Shown piece after piece: positions 12,436 through 26,700 of a DNA stretch of 64,000 nucleotides (positions are counted from its first letter, which is position 1; every line of letters begins with the position of its first letter). The notes beneath the pieces were generated by a model that saw only the letters and a program-made list of their open reading frames with translations, had not been told where the DNA came from and did not search any database. The translations under genes were made by a program, and so were the position numbers. The stretch is from Dimorphilus gyrociliatus (Eukaryota; Annelida; Polychaeta; Dinophilidae). The DNA lies in NCBI GenBank assembly GCA_904063045.1, contig CAJFCJ010000019.1, positions 982,570 to 1,046,569 on the forward strand, written 5' to 3'.

Positions 12436-15400
12436 AATAAGCTTTAATTTATTCTCTTCCTTTTAATTAATTAATGAAAAAATGTGCTATAATGACAAAT
12501 TTCGATTTGAAATTAGAACTAAAGGAAAAAAGCGGGAAAAAATCGTCACCTATTCATGATTCGGTGACTGGTGATATAACACCAGTGCCATCTGTTGGTA
12601 ACGAAGATCAAGATATTAGGGAAAACAATATTTCAACCCCTAGTTCGATTTCTCTAGAAATTAAAGAGGAAAATGACTTACGTTTGCCCTTAATACAGAA
12701 GGACACGAATCTAGTAACCTCAGGTAGACGGAATGGTGTAATCTCTATCCTCATTTTAATTTTAAAAAAAAAATACTCTTCTCGATTAACCTTCCTCCTA
12801 AAAAGTGTCTATTCACCCATATTCTATTACAACAAAATCCAATATTGTGTGTCTTTTTCTCTTTTATACATATTTGTTTATTCTAACTTCTATTTTATTC
12901 ATAACAAACCAAAACAGAACAACCTAAAAACTTTTGTTGATGTTTATTTTGGCTTATGATGATTTTGAAATTAATTTTTTTGCATAATTTTCTTAAATTT
13001 AGGCAATCAATCTACTTCTTCATCTGACAATCCTGATTCCAATAGCATACTTAATGAAAAGTCTGAATCAAATGATTCAAACCTTGATCATAAACTGGAA
13101 AATATAAACGATACTGATAAGACTATCAATTCTGAAAAAGAAAACGAAGAGAATCAAGATAAAAAGAGTCGGAGAGGTAGTAATAGAAAATTTGAAAAGA
13201 GAGTTAACCAAAGACCTAGACCTCGACCTAAACCGATTTTTGGTAACAAATTGAATAATATGGAATCCGAAGAAGGGGATGATGAAATTGTGGATCATCT
13301 CCCGCCTATACAAACTGAACAGAATGTAGAAAAATCAATAAAGGAAAAACAGCCCAAGTTATCAATAATAAAACGTAGTTATGGTCAAATTCCTAAAGAT
13401 GAAAAGGAAAAGGAAGAAGGTGACCTAAGCACATAAAACCCTACACCTATGTAGTGTATTTTATTAGATCTTCAATTACAAAACTTAGCTTGCACAAAAA
13501 AATTTAAACTAAAAGCATGTGTTTTATTGTTGTTTCAGCACCATAAAATAACTAATAGTCTTGTCACAATCAATCCCTATAAATAGAATTCATCACTCTT
13601 TTATTCCTTTTGTCTACTTCCCTTCCCCTGCTCCTTCCTCCCGTCCATTTTTATATTGTATTTTATTTTTACGCCTTAGCTGCCATAACATATTAACCAA
13701 ATATTCTATTTTTTGCTTCACTTTAACCGCACCGTTTACAGATAAAAATAGAGAAATTGCTAGTATTTATAAACCAAAGGAGGAAATAGAAAGAATTAGC
13801 AAGCGTTTACCTAAAAAAGTTGATAAAGGTAGCTAACGAAACATTACGTAATATCAACTTAAATGGAGTAAACTTGTTGTTAAAATTACACTTGATAAAT
13901 TGGTTTTTTATATGGTTTCTTTATCTATTTGCTTATATTAAAATAAGCAAGAAGGAAAAGAAAAATAAAACCATTTACTAATTTCTCCTCTCACTCTAAA
14001 TCTTCTATCTATATTAAATATTAAAAGTTTGCAGTGTTTTCTTATTTGAATGTGTTTTTGTATCTTTTTTTTTATATTAAAATTATTAATCTTATTGCTG
14101 AAAATTTAATATTTTTAGAAAGTTATTTCTAAAAATATTCCTTTTTTATTAAGGATTATTCACTACCTTTTTATTTCTTTCTATGTATTTCAACAGAGCC
14201 AATAGTCGATCACAATAAAAGCGAAGGTATATACAGCATTTAAATCTTTTTAATCTTCTTCAAACACCTCTTATAGAATTTATAATTACAGTTTGCAAAT
14301 AATAATTTCAGATACTCATAACAAAGTTCGTCCATTATCTAAGAAGGAGCGAAAAGAAGGACAAGTTAAAAGGCCTAAATCTAAAAAGAGGGAAGAATTG
14401 CCTAAAGTTCCTCAACCTGTAAAAGCTAAACCTGTAAGAAAAAGTTATAATCATTTACTTAGTAATCACCATAGGAGTATCAGCATTTATTAAGAATGAG
14501 AATACCCTGAATAGAACTATTCTGTGAATCCGTTAATAGCTTATTGACAAATGTGTCATGTAAAACGATTTGCTAATAGATCTACATTATCAGATAATCG
14601 CTTAATGCATTAACGCTTTTTTAATAACATTTGCTTTTATAAAACAGAAAACACGTGAACCTAGTCCTGTTGAAAGGGAACCTTCTCTGTCTCCAGAGCC
14701 AGATGCACCCGCTTTCGAAAGAGATTGGACCCTGCCTCCTCCTATAAAAAGCGAACCGCCACCCTTGCCTAAGGCATCCCCAATCATACCACCGGCATTA
14801 GAAGACTATGAGGAATTAGATCCCCCCAAAAGGGAGATCTCGAAGACTAAAGACGATCACCCACCACCTCTATTGGAACCCACTTCCTTAAGAGCCGTAG
14901 GTGACGGAACGAAGAAAAAGAAAAGGAGGTATACACTGTACACATTATAATTATTTTTATTGGACATAGAGTTCAATTAGTGAAATAACAAGAAAGGAAT
15001 AGAGTGCCATAAATATAAATAATTGAGCAAAATCTTGGATGTTACTTTCTTCTAGCCCCAAGATAATTGAATAATTTTGTGAAGATATAATTACTATAGT
15101 ATAGAATTTCCTAATTGATCTATTATAATTAAATTGTCAATTCATCAAATTTACATTAAAAACTTTGAAAAATTTCGGGCTGACATCTTTTGATTATTAT
15201 TAATCCTTCACTTTATAAAAATAGTTCGCTTTTATCAGTATATACTATATAAATAATATGTTGTATTTTTAGGGAGAGGAAGAAATTGAAGCCTCCTGCT
15301 TTTAATGTTGCACCAATCGCTAAACCTGATATAAAGGGCGTTGTTGATCCCTTAGATTACCTCTCTAAATATTGCATTATAACGTGAGAAGAATGCATAT

Positions 15401-17400
15401 TTTTAGAAATTAAATCGTTGATTAATTAACTAAAATTTAAACAGTCCCGATAGATTACCTGTTTATGCTCGTGTTTTTGAAGAGACTATTGGCATGCAAT
15501 TATATCCTTATTCTAATGTACCACCTAATCCTGAACACGTTAGAAACTATGATAACTCTGTCTTGTAAGTAAACAAAATTGACAAAAAAAGAGAACGAAA
15601 CTATGTTATTAATGTTTATTCTCTCATTGAATAGCGCCGATGAGCAAATGCCTCAAGCTAAGTGGACTAGGAAGCCTGTTTTATCTGAAAAGGAGAAAAA
15701 TAAGATAGACAATTATATACTAATAGATCAACCTTCGCACAATACAAGTCAAGTTTGTTTCTATTTCATAGCCGTAATTTATTTTCTTAATGGGAGTTTT
15801 GGAAAATCTAGGTTAAATCTGCAAGTGATCAAATGGTTGATAAGATCAACTTTACCAACGATTCTCTTTTAGAGAAGTATGAAAAGTTACAAGGAGAACT
15901 TGAAAAACTGCAAAGTATATAGTTGTATATCTTCTTCGTTTTCTTGTAATAATTTTATTAATTATCCTATAGGACAAAAGATTAAAACTATCCTGCAAAT
16001 AGCAAAACGAGATTATCAGCAAATAACTATGAAGGACTATAAACCGGTGAAAGATAAGAAAAAGAAGAAAAAGGTTAGTTTGCAACATATATCAAATATA
16101 TATGCTATATTTATGGACGAATAGGCTTTTTACAAATTGAAAATGTATATACTGCAAAAATTAACACAGAATAAGAATTCGTCTCCAATACCTACTTTAC
16201 CCAAAAATATCTTCGATCCATCCCCAAACGAAACAGCTCTAGAAAAGAGTGAACGTCTTAATTGGCTTAATTTACACGCGGATGATGACGAAATATACTC
16301 AAGAATTAATCAAAATATGTATTCTACGGTACCGCAATAAATTCTTTTCCTAACAAATTAAACTCAGTCAATAAGTGATTAAAACTAAAAAAAATCATTT
16401 ACAGATTTGCGAAGATGAGGAAATGAAAAGGATTGATTTATTATTAAGGCGAACTACAGATAAGTTAAAACAGGTCGATGATAGAATTGAAGATTTAGAA
16501 GATGAGAAGAAGATGTTGTTGTTAAATAGTCGGGATATCTATGATATAAACATGACCAAAGAAACGAAACCAGACGAATTTAGGCGAAGACAGAGTGTTT
16601 TGTATCAAAATGTCCATCCCGCTGTCGTAAGTATTATAGTTGTTATAGCAACCAATTAATAATACAGACTGACCGATAATATCATTAAAGGACTACGAAA
16701 TGAACTTTTCGGAGTTAGAGGAGGCATTGCAAGACATTAATAACCATCTAATTACAGAGAATGAATTGAAATACATTTATTACGTAGGTTCCCTCTTTAT
16801 TATTTTCTTTTCATTATAGAATTTAATAGGAAAAAACTTAGTAAATATAATTTTTATGGACATAATTAGATATTGGATGTTCCTGGTAAGAGGCGAATAA
16901 ACATGCAATTATTCAGTGTAATAGCTGCCTTAAGCGAAAAAGTAGCCCAAGTTGAGTAAGTATTAGCTATATTATTTCATAAAATTTGCATTCTACCATC
17001 GTAAGATAATCTTCTAAAAAACAGCAATTATCTACCAAATTACCCATTGTACAATTATTTTCTTTAATGTTTATACAGTTCACTTGTTCGAAATTTAATC
17101 AATAAATTTAATTATGAGGCACTTGATATAAAAATGGAAAAGGCTAAAGAATTGTTCTATTTATTGGACGGGGAAAATAATTATGACGTTCCGGAAGGTA
17201 AGGCTGGAGCCAACAATTTATTGGTGGAATTAACTGCTGGTGGATTAACTTCCGAGCATGTTGAATTAGTCGTTCGTAAATTCAATAGGGACCAAACTGG
17301 TATTATTGATTTTCTAGACTTTTTAACATATATTCCATTATTCTTAGAAATTCATTCAAGGATCGTTGATGATCCATTAAATCAAGAAAGAGATTTATAA
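7035..17400 (+). CDS. 28-exon EF-hand protein, disordered, unrecognised (1,472 aa)
   Basis: Exons: 7035-7493, 8388-8431, 8504-8755, 9009-9151, 9256-9474, 9976-10008, 10096-10173, 10248-10316, 10465-10637, 10710-10834, 11140-11198, 11584-11769, 12517-12723, 13003-13419, 13742-13828, 14197-14226, 14312-14433, 14648-14928, 15273-15383, 15445-15564, 15635-15752, 15812-15914, 15973-16073, 16170-16328, 16405-16626, 16691-16783, 16870-16955, 17079-17400. They sum to 4,419 nt, exactly 1,473 codons. The weakest junction is the donor at 10637 (AAT/GTTGGT). The N-terminal ~300 residues look ordered and are rich in Pro, Trp and Arg, with a C-x2-C-x5-C-x2-C cluster near residues 231-245 that could bind zinc. 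The middle is Ser/Lys/Glu-rich and disordered. A coiled coil follows (exon 25), and the last exon has an EF-hand loop with N, D, T, G, I and D at positions 1, 3, 5, 6, 8 and 12 near residue 1435. I cannot name it; a cytoskeletal or ciliary scaffold is only a guess. AATAAA overlaps the stop codon. Confidence 0.85.
8285..8310. repeat. (CA)n microsatellite
   Basis: A short CA dinucleotide run in the first intron of the 28-exon gene, close to the exon 2 acceptor. Confidence 0.9.
12401..12432. repeat. (GT)n microsatellite
   Basis: 32 bp of GT repeats in the intron before exon 13 of the 28-exon gene. Confidence 0.95.
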
Positions 17401-18444
17401 TAAATAAATAAATAGATAAAAATTATCTATTGATGCATCTTAAAGTATTTTTTCTAAATATTTTTAACAGACTTTTTACCATATCATACCATCCTTCTGA
17501 ATATGAAAGATTTCTTAATTTGTTCCAAAGCGTTAGATGGCGTTACATACATTTAGAATGCAAAAAAAAAATAAAAAATATAACAGAGAGCAACAATATA
17601 CATTAAACATAAGGATTTAGCCGTATTGAAGTCTTTGGTATTTGAATACTCTTAAAAAGGATAAAAGTGAAAAGAGTAGCTAACAGCGCAGTTACCCATT
17701 TATTATTATTCTGTAAAATTTAGATAGACAAATTAAGAGTACTTAAATAACTTCAAAAGAAGGGGTGTGTATAACTGCGAAGAACAACTGTAATGTTACA
17801 TAGCTTATCAATTAGATTTTTTTAACAAAAAAGAGAAAAAAATTAAAGAACATCTCAAGATTTTCTTGTAATCCTATTCTAAAAAATGTCAATCAAGTAT
17901 AAAATTCCGGGAAAGAATTATTAACAAATTAGTTTACCATTTTATTCTTAATTCCTTATAACCTTTCCTCGCTAAACCATTTGCAGTAGCTTACTTAGTA
18001 TTGTCAAATTCAGAATTATTTTAAAATTGTTGTAAAATATTAATAATTATATTTAGCTGATTATAAATTCAATGCAAGGGCTCTTTCTTTAGTATTTATT
18101 CTGCCTTCACCAAATTCAATACAAATTCTTAAAGTATCAGCTTAGGCCTTCGATTTGTTCTCTCTTCCTTTTCTCGCTCGCTCACTAGCCCACTAGCTAT
18201 CTCACTCTCTCTCACTCTCTCACTCTCTCTGCCTTTCTCACTCTGTCTCTTTCCCCCTTATCTATCTCTATATCTATCCATTATCTAACCATCTATCTCT
18301 CTTTCTTTTATTTTCAGTTGCTATATCAATTTAATTCTCCAGTTGTTTAATAATACATATATTAAATGGAAATTTGAGAGAGAAAGAGCATAAGCAGATA
18401 GAGTTACAGAACGATTTTAAATCAAATTGTTTATATATTAACTT
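17401..18444. other. Intergenic between convergent genes
   Basis: The 3' flanks of the EF-hand gene (+) and TRUB1 (-). AT-rich, with a pyrimidine-rich block at about 18160-18310 made of CTCACT and CTATCT units. No ORF or RNA gene seen. Confidence 0.65.
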
Positions 18445-20161
18445 TTAACTTATTGCTCTCTGAATGTTTTCGAAAGTCCATTCCGATTCTTGAAGTGATT
18501 CGCCAACAGTAAAAGGTCCGTGCATTATTCTCTCAAGCGTTTTAACATGACCACAAGTATTTAAATCTAAAAAATATAGAATGCAAAGAAACATTACTAA
18601 AATTTGATTACTATAAACAAATTAATAAATAAGGAAACATAATAAAGACAACATAGCATGACTACCATTTGCCAAATCTCGAGCAAGACTTCTTACGTAA
18701 AAACCACCTCCACATTCCAAAACTGCAAAATAGATTAATACGTAATTTTGCAACCATCGTAGTTTGTTATCATGAAATAGAGAAGAAAAATACTTAGTGT
18801 AACCAGGGGTGGTTTAAACTCTAAACATTCCGCTGATTTTAATAAAACTTTACGAGGCTTAATAACTGGAAGAGGTTGTCCTTCCATAACTAAATCGGAT
18901 AATCTTTTACCCTTGAATTTTATAGCCGAATATCTATAAGAAAGAGAGAAATTGGTGTTTATTGTATTTATATATAAAGAAAACCTTTTGTTTATAATAT
19001 TTATTCGAGTTTGATTAAGAATATCTTACAACGGTGGTATCTGTTCGGTATATCCGAGTTTATTCTCTATAGACAATTTTAATTCTTCTTTATTGACGTT
19101 TTCTTAAATAAAAAAAAGAAAATTATAAAAAGAAATTCGTGTCTTTGTTACTTTTCTATTGTTAACGAAATAAATAGGATACAGCCGTAATAGTGGGAAA
19201 ACGTGTTGCACATTTACAATCAAAGTTTACCTATAGAAATTTTAGAGGAGCATACAAAAATTCTAAAAAGAAAGAAAATATTTCGCTTATTTTTAAAATA
19301 CAAAACTAAAAAAGAAAAAAAAATTGATAGATAAATCCATACTTAAATATATTTTTAGATATATTCTTTTCTCTATTAATTCTAATAAAACGTTACTATT
19401 TTTAGAAATGTTCGAAGAATTTCGTTCTTTTGTTCTTTTAAAAAGAACGTTCTTAAAAACTAATGTTGACATAGTTTTTGACATCTGATTGTTTTATCTT
19501 TAGTAAATATGTCAAGATTGATATATTTATAAATTTTGCGAATAATAGCTGAGTAGCGTTAATGTTTCAAGTTTGATTTAAAAGAATGATTTAATCGTAG
19601 GAAGTAAAAAGAAGGTAACTAACTATTATTCAAAACTCTGACGACACGACCATCTGCATGTAAAGTATCAGTTTCAACTCCAAATTCTATTGTACATTTA
19701 TAAATCTGTGTGTGGTTTATATCAAAGTAATAATTAATCGTTTTTTTATAGTAAAAATAAGGGAAAAAAGTAGATTTTAAGTTTCTTTTTACGAAATTTT
19801 TATAACCTTTGTTCCATGTAATAAAGCTGATAATTGTTTACATCCATCTCCTACGCCTACTGCCAAAACGCCTGAAGCTTGATAATCTAATGTTCCGCCG
19901 TGTCCAACCTTCGGATCTAAAAAATCCATATCAATTACTGAAGATAAAAATTAATAGTAGTGTAGTACGAAATCGTATTTGCTACTTATGCAAATTAGTA
20001 TGATGTTGCATTCTTTTATTTAAAAAAAAAAGAAGCAAAAAATTAGGTCAATTACATTTTGCGTACGTTTCGTTGAGAACATTCTTTATTCTCTTACAAA
20101 CTTGTGCACTAGTAATTCCAGTAGGCTTTATTACAGAAAATACTCCGTTTAGTTTATTCAT
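18445..20161 (-). CDS. TRUB1: tRNA pseudouridine synthase, TruB/TRUB1 type
   Basis: Seven exons on the minus strand: 20056-20161, 19807-19937, 19624-19705, 19030-19102, 18794-18933, 18666-18722, 18445-18566; together 237 codons including stop, all phases consistent. The product isomerises uridine-55 in the T-loop of tRNA. Seen directly: the TruB motif I region (G-H-G-G-T-L-D), with the catalytic Asp at residue 53; the T-D-T motif in the second block; Y-S-A-I-K followed by R-L-S-D-L; and the [10 protein letters not shown] block near the C-terminus. GHGGTLD groups it with TRUB1 rather than TRUB2. At 236 aa it is shorter than human TRUB1 (about 349 aa): it has the TruB catalytic fold without N- or C-terminal extensions. 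It shares a 580-bp divergent upstream region with RALGAPA. Confidence 0.93.
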
Positions 20162-20740
20162 TCGTATTGAACCGAGCGATAATTGACATATTTTGAAAGT
20201 ACTCTGAAATGTTTATTTCAAGGGTAAAAGTTCTCTAAGTTTTACCCTCTTCTCTAGTCGCTAATTCTCTATGCAAAGTAAAGGCTTCCTGTTCTTATCC
20301 GGTAAGGATTTAGCTACAAAAAACACATGGATAGATACAAAATTTCTAATTTAAGAAATAAGGGAATCGTGCTACTTCCGGTTTGAGCTAGGACTAATCT
20401 CAGCAAGAAAATTTTGAGATATATATATTCAACAAGGTGTCACGATATAGATAGTCTATTTACATAACTAACATTGAGTTTAATAAAGATATATAAAAAT
20501 AAATAAGAGAAACAAACTAAATGGCATAGGAGTGTTATTGAAATAAAATAAAAAAAAAAGATTACGCAATAGAAGAGAAAAGTTATCAGTAATCAGAAAA
20601 AATTTGTTATAAAGAATTTAGGCCGAGAGAAAATAACCGGCCAATTGCGTGTTTATGTGTGTCTTGATGCCACCTGAAACTCGGGCGCTTCTCATTTATT
20701 GCCTATACGTTGCACGCTTAGCAACACTGTAGCCAATTTG
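20162..20740. promoter_or_regulatory. Bidirectional upstream region, TRUB1 / RALGAPA
   Basis: 579 bp separate the two start codons. No TATA box stands out at either end. It must carry both 5' UTRs and promoters, unless further non-coding exons lie elsewhere. Confidence 0.4.
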
Positions 20741-23700
20741 ATGGCTAACAATGATAAAACTACTTCAACTATGAACGAAAAGTTAAACTTTCCTACTAGA
20801 AGGAGAAGTTTACTAGAAAGGCTTATACCAAATCGTAAGAGAAGTTTGAGGGCGCAAACATCAAAGAGTTGCGATAATGTTTTCGAGGAAGCTAATCGTG
20901 AAATTTCACAGAACAAAGTAAAACAGAGAAGAGCTACTTCGGATTCGGTTGAAAATCTTCACGTTCAGCCTCGCCCCAGCAGAAAAAGTAGCATCTTTCG
21001 TCATTTTCAGCGTAATGATCATATGGATGTTCACCAAGATATGAACGCTATTCACAGACATTCAGTTACAGTAAGTATTTACTTATGGAAATCTCTCTTT
21101 TTAAATAGAGCGCGTAAAACCCTTACCTGTTTCCCTGAAATGTTGGGTTCCTGTTCCGTTTTCTCAATTGCAGTACGCAAGTCGTACCTGTACACCATAT
21201 CATGCCATACTATCTTACAAAATGGCCGAAAATGTTTATAAAATCGGTCGATTTTCGTTGAGACATCACTTCAAAACGTTTAAAACAACAAATGTAGTTA
21301 GGCGATAGACGGAGATAATTCTCAACTGTTAATCAAAGGTTCATACGCTTCTTTTCAGTACGTCATTTCTTAATAAATTATCCTACGTACCACCCAGTAT
21401 CACTCTATTCTAGCAAGTCACAAATTTCGCCCTAATTTTTCAGATGACCAGCATGTTTGGTACAAAGAAACACGCCGATCTGAAGAAACTTATCACTAAG
21501 CTTAAAGATAGCAGCAAAGGAATATTCGGAAGAATCAAGAGTTTAAGAAACGCCCTATGTTTGTATTTAAACAACTAATACAATTTGTTTAATTAATAGA
21601 TGATCACTTCAGGTGAAGCTGCAGAAGCTGAAGCAAGTGAATTTCTGCGAGAAAATTATTACTTAGTATTTTACTTGATCTCAGATGCTTTTGAACATTT
21701 GGAAAATATCAGTACGAAGACCCACAAGAAAGGAGATGAAGTCGATGTTACAATCGAAATGTTAGAAAGATTAATTATGGAAAATCCTGATCCAATATCA
21801 ATAGGGTGGCAACAAAACGGTATGGGTAGACTAATTAAACGCTTACTTCATCCTAACAATTTGAAGGAAAAAAGAGAAATAGGAATAAAATTATTCCTAG
21901 AGTGGTACTGCATAATGAGAGATTCTTCCTCAAATTTTTGTGATCAAACCTTCCAAGATCTGATTCCCTCCGATTTTAATAACCACAGCCTTAACTTACA
22001 ACATGACTTTATATTTACACCTGGCGAATTTGCTCTAAAAATATCTCCTGCTCCTTTTAATCCCATAGTTGTTAAAAGTCCGAATGAATATTGCGAATCT
22101 CGCGAGTTAATGCGAAAAATGCTGGATTTGATCATCCTAAGTCCGGATTCCATTCGTTGGCCTGAAGCCTCGCATAAATTGAAAGCTCTTAATTTTTTGA
22201 TGAATCGCCTGAAGAAAGTTTACGTAGGGAAACTATTTAAAAATTCGCCATTATGTAGTATTTATAACACAAATCCACCCCCTCACCCAGACAAATCAAC
22301 AATGGTCAATGATCCTATTGACGGGGTACGTGAAGAATTATTACTGTGGTTAGCAAAATACGTGTGTAGGTCTCAAGATATGGCTATAAGCAACGTGAAT
22401 GAAGATCTGATACACCAAGTAATTTTTTCATCTCGTCATTCAGTTGATGTAGTACTCGATCTATTCCGGTATGCCCTCTTATTACCTGCATCATGCTACT
22501 CTATCAAAAAGCAAATTCTATATGTCTACACTAGTTGGTTTTTGACACATCCAAATGGTTCACAGGCTATGCCGCCCATCTTCTTTAATCGTTCTGAAGT
22601 TGAAAAGACTCAAAAAATGTTTGAAAGCCTCCCGTTAGAACCCAATGTAAATAACAAAGATGAGAGAGATTCGTACGTGCCCTTCCAAAGGGCTCTAACT
22701 TGGTACATAATTCATATCGCCGGTATTTTACAACCGTATAAATGCTATTCGGATCTTGAGCAAGAACGACATTTGGAATTGTGTTCATTAGTCATTAATA
22801 ATTATAAACGATTGTCGCAAGAAGTTCGTCTGGAGAGAGAAACATGGCATGAATTGTTATTAGTTTTATTAAGAAGTACTGACATCTTAATGGTGAAAAG
22901 AGATGCGTTCACAAACAACCTTGCTAAACAGCTATTTAGCGTAAGTTCGTTATAATATATTTTATACACGTACTATTACATATTAAAAAAGTAGATGTCA
23001 ACTCCCACTAGTCTGGAGAATACTATATTAAACTTTATTAGTTATAGATTATATCTAATAAATATTCAGTGGGCTCCAAAATAAGATTAAGATAAAGCCA
23101 ACAATTACGTCTAAAGTATTCGCGTAATATGTGCCAAATATTTTACAGATTTATATTATTTATTACAGACACTTTTAACTATTTGGTTAAAAGCTGCTCA
23201 AACTGTCGAGATAGAGAAGGGGCTGTGGAATAGTTTACTCTCGTCCTTAAAGTCCTTAACCAGGTGGAAAGAATTAATTGATGAATGGTCATCTCGTCTA
23301 TTTGACTTGACAAAGGATTTAGCTGTGAAAGTCTACGGAGTAGAACTTCCTGATGGAGACAAGACCAAACACTCTGACAGGATAGCAAGTCGTCAAAATA
23401 ATTCCTTAATAAGTCGAGTAAACACAGAAATTGAAGGCAGAAGCGGATTACCTCCTCAAGAATTTTCGCCACAAAAGGTTAAAGCACAAAAGCTCCTTCA
23501 AAAAGAAAAGCGACAAATATCTGGTGAAGCCACACCTGGTAGTAAATTATCCTTAGACGATGAAGAACCACAGCTATCTAAGTGGCGATCCGATAGTGAC
23601 TTAACAGCTGCAGATGATAATTGTGAAACATTACCTAGGGTAGCTAGCCATACAAGTGTATACGAAGCAGCAAATGCATCTCCTGCCAAAGAAATTCGTG

Positions 23701-26700
23701 CAATAAAATCTCAGGACACAGAATATAGTACTAGTATTATTGGAGGTGAAGGGTTAGAAGGGGCAGTCGTCTTGTGGAGACGATTCGTTGGTATTCTTGG
23801 AAATGTAAATGAAATTGAAGAACCCTATTCGTATGGGGAGATAGTAAGGCAAATTGAGAGAATTATTGGTAAACTTGAATACGTGAGGGATAATATGAAA
23901 TTTGATTGTGACGTCTATCCCCCAATTGCTTGGTTTTCATCTTGGTTGTTTGCTGCTCTTCGTTTGGATGATAGTTATCAAAAGGGTAAACTGACAGCCA
24001 TAAAACTACTCTGTAAATTATTATTGGACGACCCCAAAGCCCGTCATTCTTTATCGTTTATAAGCCGTTTTATTCACACTATTCACACCGTCCTTCATTC
24101 GGGCAATGATGAATTACGTAACATAATTGTCAAAGAATGTTCTTCCAAGATATTGAGTGCCGACGTTGCTGGTGTTTCATTACTATTCTCTCACTTGGCT
24201 CATGCATCTTACTCAGTCTTAGAGAGTAAAGATTTAAACCAACCACGTAAAGAAGCAGTTTCACTTTTATTTGGTCTTCTAAATGTGCATGATGATTCCC
24301 TACCATCTTTAGATCCACGTTGCCTAAGTCCTGCTTTAGTCGAATGCAAAAACCTAAAAGAGGATATTATACAGAAGTTAATTTATTATTCTAAAACTGA
24401 GCAGTCTGAGGATGCAAGAATTGTCGCATTGAACTCAATTTCATCGTTCACTTATAAAGAACTTAGTATTTGTTCACAGGATCGCTTTCCTCATCCAGTT
24501 GTGAAAGATAACATACACGTCCTACTAGCAACCGTTCACTCTGAAAAGCTGAAACAAAAATCCATTAGTAGGGTGGCATGTGACCTTCTGGTTATGCTGG
24601 CCGAAAAAGTAGATAAAATCTTAACGTTTGTTGCGGACATTCCTGGAAGAGTGATTGAAAGTCTCGTTCATACTCTTTGCACTCTACTAAGTAAACCTGA
24701 TGAGAAGTTGACCGTGGGGGTGATGTTAACTTGCTTAGAATGGGTCATGAGATGCCCTTTACCACTGTTATTAGATAACGGAGCGGGAGCCTATAAGTGC
24801 TTCTTACAAAAGGTATTCAGTGCCTTGGAGCAGGCCTCTTCTGGAGATATTCAACCAAGACCAGATGAGCCATCTATCGTTTATGAAACCATTGAAGATG
24901 TATACAGTAGCACGAAGTTTAACGATGATAATCAATTTAGCATTAAACTCGCCGCTGATGCCGTAATAAACAGCTTAATAAATCTTCTTGGCGTTTGGCC
25001 TATGGGTGGTGGAGCTGCCCTTTTGCACAGTCATGTAAACGAGGCTCATGATAACGTTAGTGATCTGAGCGGTGAATTTACCTCATCTATCTTAAATGCA
25101 AGCAACCTTCAATGGCTGGTCTCTAATGGAGGGTCTGTAATATCTGCAATTCAATTGCCACAACATTTGTCAAACGGTGGTGGGACAGGGGGATTAGTTA
25201 GGGCAGAAAATCAAGCGAGATTCTTAATTAGAAATTTTATTGGAAAGTATTGCTGGGACGCAACATTCGTTTACGGAATGGGCAACTGTCGTTCGGGGTC
25301 ATATACCTATTCGAATGAAGATGTGAAGCCATTGTCTAATAAGGCGCTAACTTATCTGACAAAAAGTGATGCCTTTGCAAACAAGTTCAATGAACTGGAT
25401 TCTTTTTTATTGTATATTGAAGAATCTAGTCCGGAATGTAGGCTAAAACCGGGCCAACCCCTTGATTCTCCATATCCCTTGCCCTCGTACTTCGGAAGCG
25501 AAGCAATTGCTAACGCTACGAAAAGTTTGACTAGTCAGCAAGCAGCAGAGAATGAACGTACATGGACTAACAGAAACAATCCAAGTGTAGTGGCTAAAAG
25601 AGCCGACGCCCAAGAAGTAGGACCAAGAACAAAATTTGAAGTCGAATGGCCTTTTTGTATAACAAGATTATTCCTCTGGCATTTGGGTTTGGGACCGATT
25701 GAAAAAAGGCAAAGTCTCGATATCCTTGAACAAGGCGACCCCTTAATAAGACATTTGAAAAACATCGATAAGCAGTTGTGCAGGGAAACACATAAGGTTG
25801 GATTACTTTATGCAGCCTCTGGCCAAAAGACCAAAGCGGAAATGCTCGACAATGATGCAGGTTCAAGATTATTTGAAGATACTGTCTCAGGCCTTGGTTG
25901 GGATGTTGAATTATCATCTCATCCTGGCTTTACAGGAGGACTTTCACGTAACAAGTGTACAACAACTTATTATGCCTCTTCTTGGCAAGAATTAGTCTGG
26001 CATGTTAGTACGCGGATGGAGAGCGGCAGTGATGAAAAACGCCATCTAAAATTAAAACATCTAGGAAATGACGAAGTACTTGTCGTGTTTGTCGAAAAGG
26101 GAGCAAATTTTTCCAGGAGCACCCTAAGAACGGATTTTGCTGACGTTCTAATTATCATAAAACCGGCTCCGTCAACCAGACTTTCGACAAAAGCTGTCTC
26201 TGTTACTATCGACACAAAAAAGAGTAACATGCATGTTGGTCCCTTATATAATGGGGCCATTGTAGAGATTAGATGCTTGCCTCAGCTCTTAAGAGCAACC
26301 GTCCTTAACGCTTCTAGGAAGCTTCGATTTTTACTGCCTCATTTTAAGCAATTCTATGAGGAAAGATCTCACTACGTGAAGATGCTTGTTGAAGAGAAAA
26401 GACGAAGGTGCACTTTTGAAGATTTTGCGGAAGCGCTTTTTGCTCCGGTCTTGCCTTCTAGTCAGTTTTATTATTGATAATCAAACTCTTTTATAATCAA
26501 TAGTCAATAACGTAATTCTCCTTCAATTGTTTACAGTATCAGTGCCATACCTGCATAAGCGTAACAGTCCTGCAGTAGAAAATAGCGACCACAATGCTGA
26601 GAGTGAGTTGTGTATTGATCATTTTTGATTTTAAAGTAAATTCTAATTGCTTTCACAAAGGTCGAGAGACTATGTTTACTTGGCATGGTCAAAACCTAAG

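Noticed and set aside
23179-26260. Several antisense ORFs inside RALGAPA exon 4
   Set aside because: Shadows of the coding strand; no splice signals or domains.
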